A stretch of 61,287 nt of DNA from an uncultured Hyphomicrobiales bacterium. Its GTDB lineage: Bacteria; Pseudomonadota; Alphaproteobacteria; Rhizobiales; Beijerinckiaceae. The notes beneath the pieces were generated by a model. It was not told where the DNA came from. It did no database searches and saw only the letters and a list, made by a program, of their open reading frames with translations. Positions 17,852-26,714 of the stretch are shown piece by piece; within the stretch, counting starts at the first letter, position 1; every line of letters starts with the position of its first letter. The translations under genes and the position numbers were made by a program. The stretch spans positions 1 to 61,287 of the forward strand of contig CAINNX010000151.1 in NCBI GenBank assembly GCA_903851305.1, read 5' to 3'.

Positions 17852-18730
17852 ATGATCCGCCCCCGCCGCAGCGCGCTGTATATGCCGGGCTCAAATGCCC
17901 GGGCTCTGGAGAAGGCCCGCAGCCTGCCAGCCGACGCCATTTTGCTCGATCTGGAAGATTCGGTTGCCCCCGAGCAGAAGGAGCTCGCCCGCGCCCAGGT
18001 CTGTGGTGCGGTGAAGGAAGGCGGATTCGGCAGTCGTGAGGTCGTCATCCGCAGCAATGGGCTCGACACGGAATGGGGCCGCGCTGACCTGATCGCCGCC
18101 GCAGCCGTGGGGCCAGACGCGGTGCTGCTGCCCAAAGTCTCGACGCCGGGCGACATTACACGCGCTGCCCATGCGCTGAATGAGGCTGGCGCGCCCGCCC
18201 AGACCCGCATCTGGGCCATGATCGAGACCCCAGCCGGCATTTTGAACGTCGACGCCATTGCCCGCACCGCCGCCGACCCCGCCTCGCGGCTGGCCGTCTT
18301 TGTCCTGGGCACAAATGACATTGCCAAAGAAACCCGCGCCCGGATGGTGCCGGGCCGCGCGCCAATGTTGGCCTGGCTTTCCCAATGCGTGCTGGCGGCA
18401 CGCGCTTATGGCATTGATGTGCTGGATGGCGTCTATAACCAGCTCGCCGATATGGACGGTCTGCGGGCTGAATGCGAACAGGGCCGCGATCTGGGCATGG
18501 ATGGCAAAACGGTCATCCACCCCAACCAGATTGCTGTCGCCAACGAGATTTTTGCGCCCCCGCCCGCAGAGGTCGATTGGGCAACCAAAATCATCGCCGC
18601 TTTCGAGCAGCCGGAGAACAAGGGCAAAGGTGCCATTTCACTGGATGGCAAAATGGTCGAATTGCTGCACGCCGATATGGCCAAGCGCACGCTGGCCCTG
18701 GCGCAGGCCATCAAGGCCCGTGGCGAATAA
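17852..18730 (+). CDS. HpcH/HpaI aldolase / CitE-like CoA lyase
   Basis: This TIM-barrel protein of 292 residues belongs to the citrate lyase beta / malyl-CoA lyase group. RPRRSALYMPGSNARALEKA, LLDLEDSVAP (metal-site acid) and IETPAGILN are family motifs, and GMDGKTVIHPNQIAVANEIF closes the barrel. No citD, citF or citX is near, so a true citrate lyase is unlikely; CitE-like stand-alone lyases act on malyl-CoA, citramalyl-CoA or similar esters. ATG 17852 is preceded by GGAGG; the longer frame from 17645 overlaps the carbonic anhydrase start and is rejected. Confidence 0.88.
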   Translation: MIRPRRSALYMPGSNARALEKARSLPADAILLDLEDSVAPEQKELARAQVCGAVKEGGFGSREVVIRSNGLDTEWGRADLIAAAAVGPDAVLLPKVSTPGDITRAAHALNEAGAPAQTRIWAMIETPAGILNVDAIARTAADPASRLAVFVLGTNDIAKETRARMVPGRAPMLAWLSQCVLAARAYGIDVLDGVYNQLADMDGLRAECEQGRDLGMDGKTVIHPNQIAVANEIFAPPPAEVDWATKIIAAFEQPENKGKGAISLDGKMVELLHADMAKRTLALAQAIKARGE

Positions 18731-18817
18731 GCAACGAGTCTATCAGCGTAACGATTCCCAAAGCGGGGTCTGATCGCCTAGACTAAGCGCGGTGCGTCAC
18801 GGACTTTGGGAGTCGGC

Positions 18818-19867
18818 ATGAGCGAAGACAGCGAAAGGGCAGCCCCTGACGAGGCAATGCCCAACCGCGGCCGCCGCCGCGACCCGCCCATCATTGATGC
18901 GCAAGCCAATGAGACACCTGAACCAACGCCCACACCTGTGGGTGCGAGCGGCTCGCGTCTGGTTGTCTTGCTAGGACTGTTGGCCACAGGCTTGGGCGGC
19001 ACCAGCCTCTATCTGTCACTCAAGGGGCATGACACTTCGGTCAACACTGAATTTACCAGCGCGCTCGCTCAACGCCTTGACCGACTGGAACGGCGCGTTG
19101 GTGCGGTTGAAAACAAGCCGACACCTGTCGTGCCAGACACAGCGCCATTAGCCGCGCGCATCGGCTCTCTCGACACCAAAGCTGATCGCATTGCAGCCGA
19201 GGCTACGCGTGCTGCGCAATTGGCAGAAGAAGCCTTACGCAAACCAGCGGGCGACACGCGTAGCGAAGCAACAGCTGATCTGACAAACATCGAACAGCGA
19301 CTGGCGACGCTTGAACAGCGCCCGACAGCAGCGCCCGCAGACGAGCATACCCTCAAGGCCGCAACGATAGCCATGATTGCCGACAGTTTGCGCCAAAATC
19401 TTGAGCGCGGCCTGCCGTTCACACGTGACATGTCAGCGCTCGAAAAGCTGGGTGCTGATGCAAAAATTCTGGCGTTGCTGAAACCTCTCGCCGCAAGCGG
19501 CGCGCCGACCTCAGTCAAACTCGCGCAAGATTTTTCAAGCCTCGCGCCTGTCCTGATGCGCGTGGCACAACCTGCCCCCGCAGATGAAGACCTGATGGCG
19601 CGCATCAGCCGCTCAGCCGCCAGTCTGGTGCGCATTCGTCCCGCAGGTGAAAGCACGCAAGACACAGCACCGGCTCTGATCTCGCGGATCGAAGCAGCCT
19701 TGCAGCGCAAAGATATTGCGCAAGCCGTGACGCTCTTCGACACATTACCAGCCACCATGCAGGAGAGCGCACGCGAATGGGCGCAACGCGCCAAAGCCCG
19801 TACGCAAGCCGATGCCGCCGCCCGCAACCTGATCGCGCAAGCGATTGACTCAATCGCGGGGAAATAA
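18818..19867 (+). CDS. Alphaproteobacterial Mic60/mitofilin-like membrane protein
   Basis: This 349-residue protein has a proline-rich cytoplasmic head (1-45), one membrane span (about residues 46-68, SRLVVLLGLLATGLGG...), a long predicted coiled coil (about 75-175, QRLDRLERRVGAVEN and later heptads) and a C-terminal mitofilin-type domain from about 180. Alphaproteobacterial Mic60 homologues have this layout, sit next to hemY and shape intracytoplasmic membranes. ATG 18818 follows GGGAG. hemY starts 5 nt downstream. hemC and hemD, the usual upstream partners, are absent here. Confidence 0.8.
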   Translation: MSEDSERAAPDEAMPNRGRRRDPPIIDAQANETPEPTPTPVGASGSRLVVLLGLLATGLGGTSLYLSLKGHDTSVNTEFTSALAQRLDRLERRVGAVENKPTPVVPDTAPLAARIGSLDTKADRIAAEATRAAQLAEEALRKPAGDTRSEATADLTNIEQRLATLEQRPTAAPADEHTLKAATIAMIADSLRQNLERGLPFTRDMSALEKLGADAKILALLKPLAASGAPTSVKLAQDFSSLAPVLMRVAQPAPADEDLMARISRSAASLVRIRPAGESTQDTAPALISRIEAALQRKDIAQAVTLFDTLPATMQESAREWAQRAKARTQADAAARNLIAQAIDSIAGK

Positions 19868-19872
19868 GCGGC

Positions 19873-21345
19873 ATGATCCGCCTCATCCTTTTCCTTTGCT
19901 TTCTCGCGCTGGCGGCACTCGGCCTGTCTTGGCTGGCAGATCGCCCTGGTGAAATTGCCCTTACCTGGCAGGGCTACAAAATTGAGACCTCCATCTTTGT
20001 TGGCATGGCCGCAGTGCTGGCGACCTGCATTGCCTTTCTTGTTCTTTGGACCGCGATCCGTTTTGTGTTGCGGCTGCCCTCGTTCATCGCGCTGTCGGAG
20101 CGCGCGCGCAAACGCAACAAGGGCTATCAGGCGCTCACACGGGGCATGATTGCGGCGGCAGCTGGCGACATGCGCTATGCCGCGCGCGCCACACAGGATG
20201 CTGAAAAGCTTTTAGGTGCTGAGCCGCTAACACTGCTGTTGCGCGCCCAGACCGCACAGCTCGAAGGCAATCGTGCCTTGTCAGAAAAAACCTTTGCGCA
20301 AATGGTCGAAGACCCGCAAACACGCTTGCTTGGGTTACGTGGCCTACATGCCGAGGCACTGCGCCGTGGCGACCAAGAGAGCGCACATCTTTACGCAACC
20401 CAAGCACAAGCGATCACACCTTTGGGATGGGCCGGCGAAGCCTTGCTTGGTTGGCATGTGCGCCGCGCTGAATGGCCCGCTGCACTCGGCATTGTCGAAG
20501 CCAATCGCAAGCACAAAATCATTCCACGCGAGGGGGCAGATCGCCAACGCGCGGTCCTGCTCACTGCAATGGCGCGCGAGGCGGCAGACAGTCATCCAGA
20601 CGAGGCTTTGCGCGATGCGCGTGAGGCCACCAAACTTGCGCCCTCGCTCGTGCCGGCCCATGTGCTGACCGCCCAATTGCTCGCGCGGCGGGGTGACTTA
20701 CGCAAAGCCTCCAGACTTCTTGAGGGCGCGTGGCGCCTCTCCCCCCATCCTGAAATCGCAGATGCCTATGTGCATTTGCGTGCAGGCGATGCTGCACAAG
20801 AGCGCCAAGAGCGCGCGCAACGCCTGGCTGATCTCATGCCGCAAGATGCCGAAAGCACACTCATGCTGGGTCGCGCTTCACTCGAAGCACGGCAATTTGA
20901 AAAAGCGCGCGCCGCATTAGGACCGCTGCTGCTCAGCGAAGAGCGTCCCTCACGCCGCCTATGCCTGCTGATGGCCGATCTCGAACAGATGGAACATGGC
21001 GCGCAAAGCGGACCTGTACGGGAATGGCTGGCACGCGCCGCCCGTAGCCCGCGTGACCCGATCTGGATGGCCGATGGCGTCACTTCGGATCGCTGGGAAC
21101 CCGCTTCTCCCGTCACAGGCAAACTTGATGCGTTCCGCTGGGAGGTGCCGCAAGAACGCCTCTCTGCGCCACTGACAGATCTGGCACTCGACAACAGCTT
21201 GCCCGCTGTCGACACCCCGACTATGGCGCCACCACCACGCCCCAAAACCATGCCGGGACAAGCGCTCTACCCCATGCCAAGCGTGCCTGATGACCCAGGC
21301 CCAGCGCTGGATGAAAAAGACGACAGCGAGCCGCGTTTTTCCTGA
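19873..21345 (+). CDS. hemY: HemY-family TPR membrane protein
   Basis: This protein of the haem-biosynthesis-associated HemY family has 490 residues. Two N-terminal membrane spans (about 3-20 and 40-67) are followed by the HemY_N segment LPSFIALSERARKRNKGYQA and TPR-like repeats such as YAARATQDAEKLLGAEPLTL. The tail (about 430-490) is proline-rich and probably disordered. Its biochemical role is unknown; it is not the Bacillus protoporphyrinogen oxidase also called HemY. It is coupled to mic60 by a 5-nt gap. tRNA-Thr follows on the same strand. Confidence 0.88.
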   Translation: MIRLILFLCFLALAALGLSWLADRPGEIALTWQGYKIETSIFVGMAAVLATCIAFLVLWTAIRFVLRLPSFIALSERARKRNKGYQALTRGMIAAAAGDMRYAARATQDAEKLLGAEPLTLLLRAQTAQLEGNRALSEKTFAQMVEDPQTRLLGLRGLHAEALRRGDQESAHLYATQAQAITPLGWAGEALLGWHVRRAEWPAALGIVEANRKHKIIPREGADRQRAVLLTAMAREAADSHPDEALRDAREATKLAPSLVPAHVLTAQLLARRGDLRKASRLLEGAWRLSPHPEIADAYVHLRAGDAAQERQERAQRLADLMPQDAESTLMLGRASLEARQFEKARAALGPLLLSEERPSRRLCLLMADLEQMEHGAQSGPVREWLARAARSPRDPIWMADGVTSDRWEPASPVTGKLDAFRWEVPQERLSAPLTDLALDNSLPAVDTPTMAPPPRPKTMPGQALYPMPSVPDDPGPALDEKDDSEPRFS

Positions 21346-21429
21346 AAGACACCCCGCCCGCCTTGCCAAGGGAAATGCCCTTCGCTATGAGAACGGGGCT
21401 TCAACAGGGCAACCCGGAAGACACCAGAT

Positions 21430-21505
21430 GCCGATTTAGCTCAGCTGGTAGAGCACCTCATTCGTAATGAGGGGGTCGGGGGTTCGAATCCCTCAATCGG
21501 CACCA
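21430..21505 (+). tRNA. tRNA-Thr (anticodon CGU)
   Basis: A complete 76-nt cloverleaf with encoded CCA. The acceptor stem is GCCGATT/AATCGGC, the D arm AGCTCAGCTGGTAGAGC, the anticodon loop TTCGTAA on a CCTCA/TGAGG stem, and the T arm contains GGTTCGAATCC. Anticodon CGU reads ACG threonine codons. Confidence 0.97.
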
Positions 21506-21545
21506 TTTCTCTTGGTCTTGTGCGACATGCTTCTGAGCGGGCAAT

Positions 21546-21575
21546 GAAAAAAGACGGCTTTGCGAGCCGCCTTTG
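21546..21575 (-). terminator. Terminator after the btuB-linked membrane gene
   Basis: A CGGCT/AGCCG stem (21555-21559 and 21565-21569), extended by G-T pairs, is followed on the minus strand by six Ts. It lies 25 nt past the stop of the membrane gene at 21600. In the plus direction it could also end the tRNA-Thr transcript, with a poorer T run. Confidence 0.65.
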
Positions 21576-21599
21576 TTGATTGTTCAGACGTGTCAGCGA

Positions 21600-22112
21600 T
21601 CAATGCGCGGGCGACAGACCGGCTACCGCGCGGCGCAGCAGCTCGAAACCACCAAACAACGCGCCGGTGAAGAAGAGATCACCCAGCAGCCCGTTCTGGA
21701 AGAAGGGGATCGCCATCACATAGCATTCGACCAGACCCGCGAGGCTCTTTTCATAGAGACCATCGAACAGGAAGACGCCGAAATTGGTGACACCAAAAAA
21801 CAGCACCGAACCGGCTATGGATGCGCCAGCCAGCTTGATGATGGATGCACGATCACCAAGCCATTGACCAACCAGAACCATGGCAGCCACGCAGGCATAA
21901 ACAAACGCCATGCCCTGATGCAAACCCAGCACTAGGTCGGTCAGGAAGAGCGCGACGAGCGGCACCAGAAAGGCCAGACGACGATCCGCCAATTGCACGC
22001 CAGCAAAAAGCGCAATGGCGCCTACGGCCGTTGCATTGGGCGGATGCGGCAGCAATCGGGTCAAAGCCGCAAAGACGATCATGCCAATGATGGTTGTCAG
22101 CCTGATTTCCAC
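21600..22112 (-). CDS. Small membrane protein, DUF6580-like, downstream of btuB
   Basis: The 170 residues contain five or six hydrophobic segments. The opening TRLLPHPPNATAVGAIALFA, then VPLVALFLTDLVLGLHQGMA and a late NGLLGDLFFTGALFGGF, match a family of putative transport proteins that I recall as DUF6580, with a general resemblance to ECF-type substrate-capture subunits. It sits 131 nt behind btuB on the same strand with no clear terminator between, so it may be under the same cobalamin riboswitch. A role in corrinoid or cobalt uptake is inference from position. Confidence 0.6.
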   Translation of the reverse strand: MEIRLTTIIGMIVFAALTRLLPHPPNATAVGAIALFAGVQLADRRLAFLVPLVALFLTDLVLGLHQGMAFVYACVAAMVLVGQWLGDRASIIKLAGASIAGSVLFFGVTNFGVFLFDGLYEKSLAGLVECYVMAIPFFQNGLLGDLFFTGALFGGFELLRRAVAGLSPAH

Positions 22113-22243
22113 CGCGCAGTCCTTTCAAATCCAAAAGGCTGGAACATCTCGTCCCGGCCCGAAGCCTGTTTAACTCAAATCTAGCGAACAGGGGAAGCCC
22201 GGTCCATGCCAGACGTTAGGGGCAAAAGGGTCTAAAACCGCCC

Positions 22244-24166
22244 CTACCAGGTCACCTGAAGGCCGGCATAGCCGGAGCGCCCAGCCGTGCCATAATTATA
22301 GACATCCTCATAATTTGCATTGGTCAGGTTTTCACCACGGGCAAACAGGGAGATGCGGTCGCTCACTTTGTAATCCACCGCAATATCAAAGCGGCTATAG
22401 GCTTTGAGCACGACAGGCGCGCCAGAAACCGCAAGAGATGTATATTTATCGCTACGTTCACCCACATAGCGCAAGATCGGCTCAATCGTCAGCTCTTTGG
22501 TCGGCGTCACCGCCACTGACAGGCGCGCTGCGTGACGCGGCCGGCGCAAGAGCCGCAGACCTGTATCTTCATCGCGCGTCTCAAGCAGCGTATAGGCGCT
22601 CTTCAACTTCGCCCAACCAGGCACAAGATTATAAGTGAGACCTGTTTCAACACCAGATGTCGTCGCTCTGGCAACATTATATGGCACCCACGTGATGGCA
22701 TCGCTAACAATCAGATTCTCGATTCTGTTCTTGAAATAAGTCAGGCTCGCACGCCCATCACCATCAAGAAACGATTGTTCAAGACCCAAATCATAGCCTT
22801 GCGATTTCTCTGACTTGAGATCGGGATTATTATAGGGGGGAGCAAAATAGAGCTGGTAAAGCGAGGGCGCTTTCGCACCTGTGCCGTAAGAGGCACGTGC
22901 GCGTGTTGTTGACGTCACATCATAAGCTGCCGTCAGACGATAGGTGGCAAAGGTTCCTGAGCCCGACACATCATCAATACGACCACCCGTCGACAGATGC
23001 AGTTTTTCGAACAGATCGATTTGATGCAGCACATAAGCCGAGCGCGTGGTTTGTCGCTTCTCATATTCAGTTCCATATTCTTCACCGCTCGCGCGTTCGG
23101 TCTCATAGCGCAAGCCGCCGGTGATCGTTCCATATTGGCCGAGTTTCACATCTTGCTGCAGCTCGCTGCCCAAGCGGCGTCCGCTATAGGTGAAATGATC
23201 ATTTGTGTCGCCAAACGGCGTACTCTTTGTGGCCAGCCAGAAATCACGATCGATCTTGGTCTCGAAAGTGGTGAGCGTAGTGCGAAACGGGCCGTTTTCA
23301 GCTATGGCTTTTTGATAGGCGCTGGCCAGCGTGCCCTTTTGTGGATTGGGCGCCAATGGGTCTTCGCTGAGCGGACCTGAATCATATTGGAGGCGCTCGC
23401 GCGTGATGTTGAACCCAGTTTCAAATGTCAGCCAATCATTGACCTTTTTTGAAATTTTGCCCGAGCCACCCAAGCGGCTCATGGGATCCGCGCCATTGGG
23501 ATTGAGATCGGCCAGTCGCGCGACGCGATAACCGAAACGCTGAAACCCATCCGTGTGAAACTGATGCAGGGAGAGATTATAGCTGGTGTCTTGTGTCGCA
23601 CCATCGACCGACAATTTATTCGAATAGGTCCCGTAGCTGCCGCCCTCAACGCGATAGGTCCAGCGCGGTGGGCCTTTCTCGCCTTTTTTGGTGATGATGT
23701 TGATCACACCACCAATCGCATCCGATCCATACAGCGCTGATTGAGGACCGCGCACAATCTCGATGCGCTCAATGGTCTGCACCGGCACCATAGATAAATC
23801 GAGATCACCACTCACAGACGTGGGATCATTGACGCGCACACCGTCGACAAGAACCGCTGTATGATTGGTGTTGGTGCCGCGCATATTGACGGAGACAGCA
23901 CCACCCGGCCCACCATTTTCCGTCACGGTCACACCGGGCTGGCCATCAAGAATGTCGCGCAGAGACTTGTTGCCCTGCTTTTCGATCTCGTCTTGCGTGA
24001 TCACGCTGACCGAAGAGCCGATCTGCTGGATAGACATCGGCACACGATTGGGCGTGATGACCAGATCTTGAAATTTTTCGTTTTGAGACTGTTCCTGCGC
24101 TACAGAGGGCAGAACATAAAAAGCGACACCAGCCAGAAAGGCGGCGCGCAGGGCAAGCTGCGACAT
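22244..24166 (-). CDS. btuB: TonB-dependent vitamin B12 receptor BtuB
   Basis: This outer-membrane receptor moves cobalamin into the periplasm using TonB energy. The 640 residues comprise a signal peptide (to about residue 24), a TonB-box-like DLVITPNR (about 34), a plug domain with VLVDGVRVNDP and IERIEIVRGPQSALYGSDAI, and a beta-barrel ending in the aromatic YAGLQVTW. ATG 24166 follows GGAGG by 6 nt; a TTG 12 nt earlier is unlikely. A cobalamin riboswitch directly upstream confirms the ligand. No btuC, btuD or btuF is in this window. Confidence 0.95.
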   Translation of the reverse strand: MSQLALRAAFLAGVAFYVLPSVAQEQSQNEKFQDLVITPNRVPMSIQQIGSSVSVITQDEIEKQGNKSLRDILDGQPGVTVTENGGPGGAVSVNMRGTNTNHTAVLVDGVRVNDPTSVSGDLDLSMVPVQTIERIEIVRGPQSALYGSDAIGGVINIITKKGEKGPPRWTYRVEGGSYGTYSNKLSVDGATQDTSYNLSLHQFHTDGFQRFGYRVARLADLNPNGADPMSRLGGSGKISKKVNDWLTFETGFNITRERLQYDSGPLSEDPLAPNPQKGTLASAYQKAIAENGPFRTTLTTFETKIDRDFWLATKSTPFGDTNDHFTYSGRRLGSELQQDVKLGQYGTITGGLRYETERASGEEYGTEYEKRQTTRSAYVLHQIDLFEKLHLSTGGRIDDVSGSGTFATYRLTAAYDVTSTTRARASYGTGAKAPSLYQLYFAPPYNNPDLKSEKSQGYDLGLEQSFLDGDGRASLTYFKNRIENLIVSDAITWVPYNVARATTSGVETGLTYNLVPGWAKLKSAYTLLETRDEDTGLRLLRRPRHAARLSVAVTPTKELTIEPILRYVGERSDKYTSLAVSGAPVVLKAYSRFDIAVDYKVSDRISLFARGENLTNANYEDVYNYGTAGRSGYAGLQVTW

Positions 24167-24210
24167 CAGATCCTCCAACCGACCCGCCGTCGGTATGTGG
24201 GTTTCAACAA

Positions 24211-24361
24211 GGATCTGGCCGGTATCCTGACTTCGGCGGCATAAAGATCGGGCCTTCCCAGCTTATCGCCAGTGACCAGATCCAACCGCTTCACAGTTGC
24301 GGGGGCAGTGCGGCGCTAACCGACTTCCCGTTTAACCCCGGCTTCATCCGGGGCACCCTAT
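24211..24361 (-). promoter_or_regulatory. Cobalamin (adenosylcobalamin-type) riboswitch of btuB
   Basis: Reading the minus strand in order: GGTGCCCC, GATGAAGCCGGGG, AAACGGGAAGTCGG, CTGCCCCCGCAACTGTGA, GTCACTGG, CTGGGAAGGC, and the B12 box GAAGTCAGGATACCGGCC (about 24217-24235). These are the conserved blocks of the aptamer. The 3' edge lies 45 nt before the btuB start. CAGATCC at the end (24211-24217) is complementary to GGATCTG (24167-24173), which overlaps the btuB ribosome site, suggesting translational control. When the cofactor is bound, expression of btuB should fall. Confidence 0.93.
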
Positions 24362-24450
24362 CCAGAAATGACTTTAGTGCACTCGCCCTCCAAGCCGGAA
24401 GCAGAAAACAAGACGCGCACATGATTCTTTGTGCTGAGATCAACAAATGT

Positions 24451-24476
24451 CGGGGCCGGTGAGGATGCCGGCCCCG
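24451..24476. repeat. GC-rich inverted repeat upstream of the riboswitch
   Basis: CGGGGCCGG (24451-24459) and CCGGCCCCG (24468-24476) form a perfect 9-bp stem with an 8-nt loop. There is no T run on either side. It lies between the divergent btuB leader and the TctC-like gene at 24627. The rest of 24362-24626 shows no gene. Confidence 0.55.
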
Positions 24477-24626
24477 TGTTTGACGCTCAGCCAAGCTTGG
24501 TTTTCTGAACCCGCCCACGGGCCTCGACAAACAAGCGCTCGCTGTCCAGGGGCTTGCCTGTAGCCTCCCGCGCTGGTCAAATTGGCTCATATCAGCGGCA
24601 AAAAGACCGCGATGGGGAGGACGACA

Positions 24627-25652
24627 ATGGCACGGCAGCAAAGCCTCGCTTCAGGCATGGCGGCATTTTCACTCGCACTTTTGGCCAGCGCTAGTGCCTT
24701 TGCCCAAACGGTCGAGGATTTTTACAAATCAAAACCCCTGACCATTATCGTGGGTGTGCCGACCGGTGGTGGCTATGATCTGATCGCGCGACTTCTCTCT
24801 CGTCATATGCCACGCCATATTCCGGGTAATCCGGCACCCATTGTGCAGAATATGCCGGGCTCCGGCAGCGTGGTGGCGTCTGGCTATCTCTATTCCGTCG
24901 CACCCAAAGATGGCTCGATGATCGGCACATTGGCGCGCATTGCGCTTATTGAGCCTTTGTTCACAGCGCAAAAATATGACAGCACCAAACTTACCGCCAT
25001 TGGCAGCGTGTCGAAAGACATCAGCACCTGCATTTCATGGAAAACGGCAAAGGTAAAAAACTGGGACGATATGATGAAGAAGGAATTCATCGCATCGGGC
25101 CAGGCAACTGGCGCTGATCCCGATGCTTTCGCCAATATGATCCGCCATCTGTTCAATGCCCCGATCAAACTCGTCACAGGCTATCCGGGCACCAATGAAC
25201 AGGCGCTTTCCATGGAACGTGGCGAGACGGAAGGTTATTGCGGTGTCTCCTATTCGACCATCAAGACGCGCTACACGAAATGGCTTGATGAAGGCTCGAT
25301 CAACATCATCGTGCAAAATGCTGTTGAAAAACACCCTGATCTCCCCAATGTGCCACTCATTACCGAGATGGCCAAAGACCCCGAGCAATTGCAGATCATC
25401 CGCCTGATCGTTGCCACGCAAAATATGGCGCGGCCGTTCTTTGCGCCGCCCGGCATTCCGGCTGATCGTGCAGCCGCGCTACGCAAAGCCTTTGATGCAA
25501 CGATGACCGACCCTGAATTTGTTGCAGAGGCTGACAAGATGAAAGTCGAAGTCACGCCAATGACGGGCGATGAGGTCAACGGCCTGCTCAAAGAGCTCTA
25601 TGCCACGCCCAAGCCTGCGGTTGAAAAAGCTGCCAAAGCCATGGCGCCGTAA
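24627..25652 (+). CDS. Orphan TctC/Bug-type periplasmic binding protein (copy A)
   Basis: This 341-residue protein has a signal peptide (about 1-26, ending ASASAFA) and then VEDFYKSKPLTIIVGVPTGG GYDLIARLLSRHMPRHIPG, a variant of the TctC opening. PIVQNMPGSGS, LYSVAPKDGSMIGT and FFAPPGIPADRAAALRKAFD are shared with the copy at 28850. ATG 24627 has GGAGG about 6 nt upstream; the longer frame from 24582 is unlikely. No TctA/TctB genes are near. The ligand is unknown. It is closer to copy B than to the classical TctC at 12498. Confidence 0.85.
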   Translation: MARQQSLASGMAAFSLALLASASAFAQTVEDFYKSKPLTIIVGVPTGGGYDLIARLLSRHMPRHIPGNPAPIVQNMPGSGSVVASGYLYSVAPKDGSMIGTLARIALIEPLFTAQKYDSTKLTAIGSVSKDISTCISWKTAKVKNWDDMMKKEFIASGQATGADPDAFANMIRHLFNAPIKLVTGYPGTNEQALSMERGETEGYCGVSYSTIKTRYTKWLDEGSINIIVQNAVEKHPDLPNVPLITEMAKDPEQLQIIRLIVATQNMARPFFAPPGIPADRAAALRKAFDATMTDPEFVAEADKMKVEVTPMTGDEVNGLLKELYATPKPAVEKAAKAMAP

Positions 25653-25660
25653 GTGTGATC

Positions 25661-26635
25661 TTAGGGCCACGTCCAGAGAAAAAGCGGATCCATCCATACG
25701 GGCAGATCCATCAAGTCGCGCACATTGTCGATCGACATGGACAAAAAGACCGCACCCAGCAATGACACGATGGTGCCTGCAATCATGCGCGTGTCAAAAA
25801 TCTCATAGCGCCGATTCATCATGTAACTGAAGAACAGACGAAAGACGAGCGACAGACGCTGGATCGGCGACACCACCGAGACGGGCGCAAAAGACAGCGC
25901 AACATAGCGTAGCAATTGCGACACGCCGACAAAAAATCCTGCCCAACAAAACCATTTGGCGGCCTCGCCTGACATTTCACTGACATGTTTCACTTTGCCC
26001 AGCAGCGGAATGAGCAAAAGCACGACAACAGTTGCTGCAATATAGGAGACAAGCCCGCCCGCAATGCTCGCCTGCCAGCTTGCATGTTCCAGCGCCATGC
26101 GCACAAGAATGGGGCTGGTGCCATAGGCAAAGGCGGCCAGAAGTGAAAACACATAACCTTCAACATATTGGGGTGTAAAAGCCAATTCGCCGCCACCTGC
26201 CGCTTTGGCTTTTCCCTTTTTTTCAACCGTCAGCAAAGGGCCTGCCAGAATGAGCGCAATGCCCAGCACTTTCATGATCGTCAGCTTTTCGCCCAGCAGC
26301 GTGACCGCCAACACCAAGGCGAAAAGCACAGATGTTTCCATCAAGGGCCCGGAGAGATTGGCGCCAATCGCTTTCACCGCGCGGTAATTGCAGTAGCGAC
26401 CAAACACAAAATGCGCGATGCCGGCTGCAGCAAACGACGCATGAGTCGCCCATGTAAATTCATGTAGTGCTGGCAATGCCCCGAAATACAAAGCCGGAAT
26501 CAGCATCAAAGGCACGCCAAAGGGCACCGTGATCGCCATCGCCTGCAAGACGGATCCTGAGAGCACACCGCGCCGCGCCAGAGTATTATTCATGGCAAAA
26601 GTCGCCGCTGCGCAAAGCGCGAGAAGTCCCCCCAA
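25661..26635 (-). CDS. DMT-superfamily (EamA) transporter
   Basis: This inner-membrane exporter-like protein of 324 residues has about ten hydrophobic segments in two EamA halves. The first half ends with EKLTIMKVLGIALILAGPLL; the second carries PILVRMALEHASW and LSFAPVSVVSPIQRLSLVF. The start is TTG 26635, well supported by AAGGAGG 5-6 nt upstream. A lysine-rich loop (EKKGKAKAAGGG) joins the halves. The gene converges on the TctC-like gene at 24627 with 8 nt between stops. The substrate is unknown; DMT members export amino acids, nucleotides or metabolites. Confidence 0.85.
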   Translation of the reverse strand: MGGLLALCAAATFAMNNTLARRGVLSGSVLQAMAITVPFGVPLMLIPALYFGALPALHEFTWATHASFAAAGIAHFVFGRYCNYRAVKAIGANLSGPLMETSVLFALVLAVTLLGEKLTIMKVLGIALILAGPLLTVEKKGKAKAAGGGELAFTPQYVEGYVFSLLAAFAYGTSPILVRMALEHASWQASIAGGLVSYIAATVVVLLLIPLLGKVKHVSEMSGEAAKWFCWAGFFVGVSQLLRYVALSFAPVSVVSPIQRLSLVFRLFFSYMMNRRYEIFDTRMIAGTIVSLLGAVFLSMSIDNVRDLMDLPVWMDPLFLWTWP

Positions 26636-26714
26636 ATCAGCCTCCTTGCCGGTTTCTTGCTTAGTCGTGGTCCGGTTGGAAATAGATTAGGCTGAGAACC
26701 CCGCCTTTGCAATC

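Noticed and set aside
17695-18327. Long N-terminal extension of the carbonic anhydrase frame
   Set aside because: It is antisense to the CitE-like gene, and a good ribosome site stands before ATG 17694.
22218-22245. AGGGGC/GCCCCT pairing after btuB as a terminator
   Set aside because: The 16-nt loop and 6-bp stem overlap the btuB stop codon and no T run follows on the minus strand.
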